Below are positions 5,510 to 5,606 of a DNA stretch of 5,606 nt, piece after piece; positions within the stretch are counted from its first letter, which is position 1; each line of letters begins with the position of its first letter. The notes below the pieces were generated by a model, which searched no databases, had not been told where the DNA came from, and saw only the letters and a program-made list of their open reading frames with translations. The position numbers and the translations under genes were made by a program. The stretch is from JAGXQV01 sp041674485 (GTDB lineage Bacteria; Pseudomonadota; Gammaproteobacteria; Burkholderiales; Sulfuricellaceae), in contig JBAYVP010000348.1 of NCBI GenBank assembly GCA_041674485.1, positions 1-5,606 of the forward strand, given 5' to 3'.

Positions 5510-5606
5510 ACGGGCTGGATTGCACGGTTTTCCGGGCGCATGGCGGCGTTGCAACTACAAGAGAAGAGAATGGAACAAACCATTCTTCGTCGTTGCGCCT
5601 CTTGTG
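5510..5606. repeat. Partial copy of the long palindrome
   Basis: The arm from 5510 (ACGGGCTGGATTGCACGG...) and the nested hairpin AGAATGG (5567-5573) / CCATTCT (5580-5586) match the left palindrome. The return arm begins with GTCGTTGCGCC and is cut by the window end. The hairpin stem stays perfectly paired although two of its seven pairs differ from the left copy. Confidence 0.75.

Larger units (their letters stand above)
5412..5606 (-). repeat. Right copy of the flanking inverted repeat, forming the efflux leader
   Basis: Inverted relative to 1-225, about 85-87% identical by eye over roughly 187 positions. Read on the minus strand it contains one arm and the nested hairpin of the palindrome, the TCACC/GGTGA dyad, ATGACA and TTTCTAGG, ending at the base immediately before the adaptor ATG. 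It carries an intact GGAGG, unlike the left copy. The far palindrome arm runs off the window end. Confidence 0.85.

Overview
The window carries four genes, all on the minus strand, between two inverted copies of one roughly 190-225 base repeat. High GC with strong GC3 in the two large genes, an RND efflux pair and several REP-like palindromes fit a proteobacterium, more likely beta (Nitrosomonadales-like) than gamma. The sequence gives no firmer placement.

Layout, right to left in the direction of transcription. At 5412-5606 one repeat copy forms the whole visible 5' leader of the first gene, including its Shine-Dalgarno sequence. The periplasmic adaptor (membrane fusion) protein follows (5411-4272). 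A 173-base junction (4271-4099) holds a 65-base REP-like palindrome, a second small hairpin and a 50-codon open frame. The RND inner-membrane pump follows (4098-955). A 188-base intergenic mosaic (954-767) contains three stem-loops, a T/A-rich tract and a GGGACAGATTTATTT motif. Two small genes of lower GC come next, DUF4160 (766-497) and DUF2442 (484-227), a pair that often travels together and resembles a toxin-antitoxin module in layout. At 1-225 the second repeat copy lies in the opposite orientation; its homology stops two bases before the DUF2442 stop triplet.

The adaptor and pump should form the periplasmic and inner-membrane parts of a proton-driven tripartite efflux system. No outer-membrane channel gene is present, so it would be encoded elsewhere or be a shared TolC-type protein. 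The substrate cannot be read from the sequence. The DUF pair is probably unrelated cargo.

The most unusual signal is the flanking repeat. Each copy starts with a long palindrome that encloses a smaller hairpin. Between the copies two base pairs of that hairpin have changed on both sides, so pairing is kept. The repeat ends exactly at the base before the adaptor ATG. The arrangement could be a mobile or invertible unit, or a dispersed leader or structured-RNA element captured as a promoter region. The window cuts off the outer ends, so its termini cannot be determined here.
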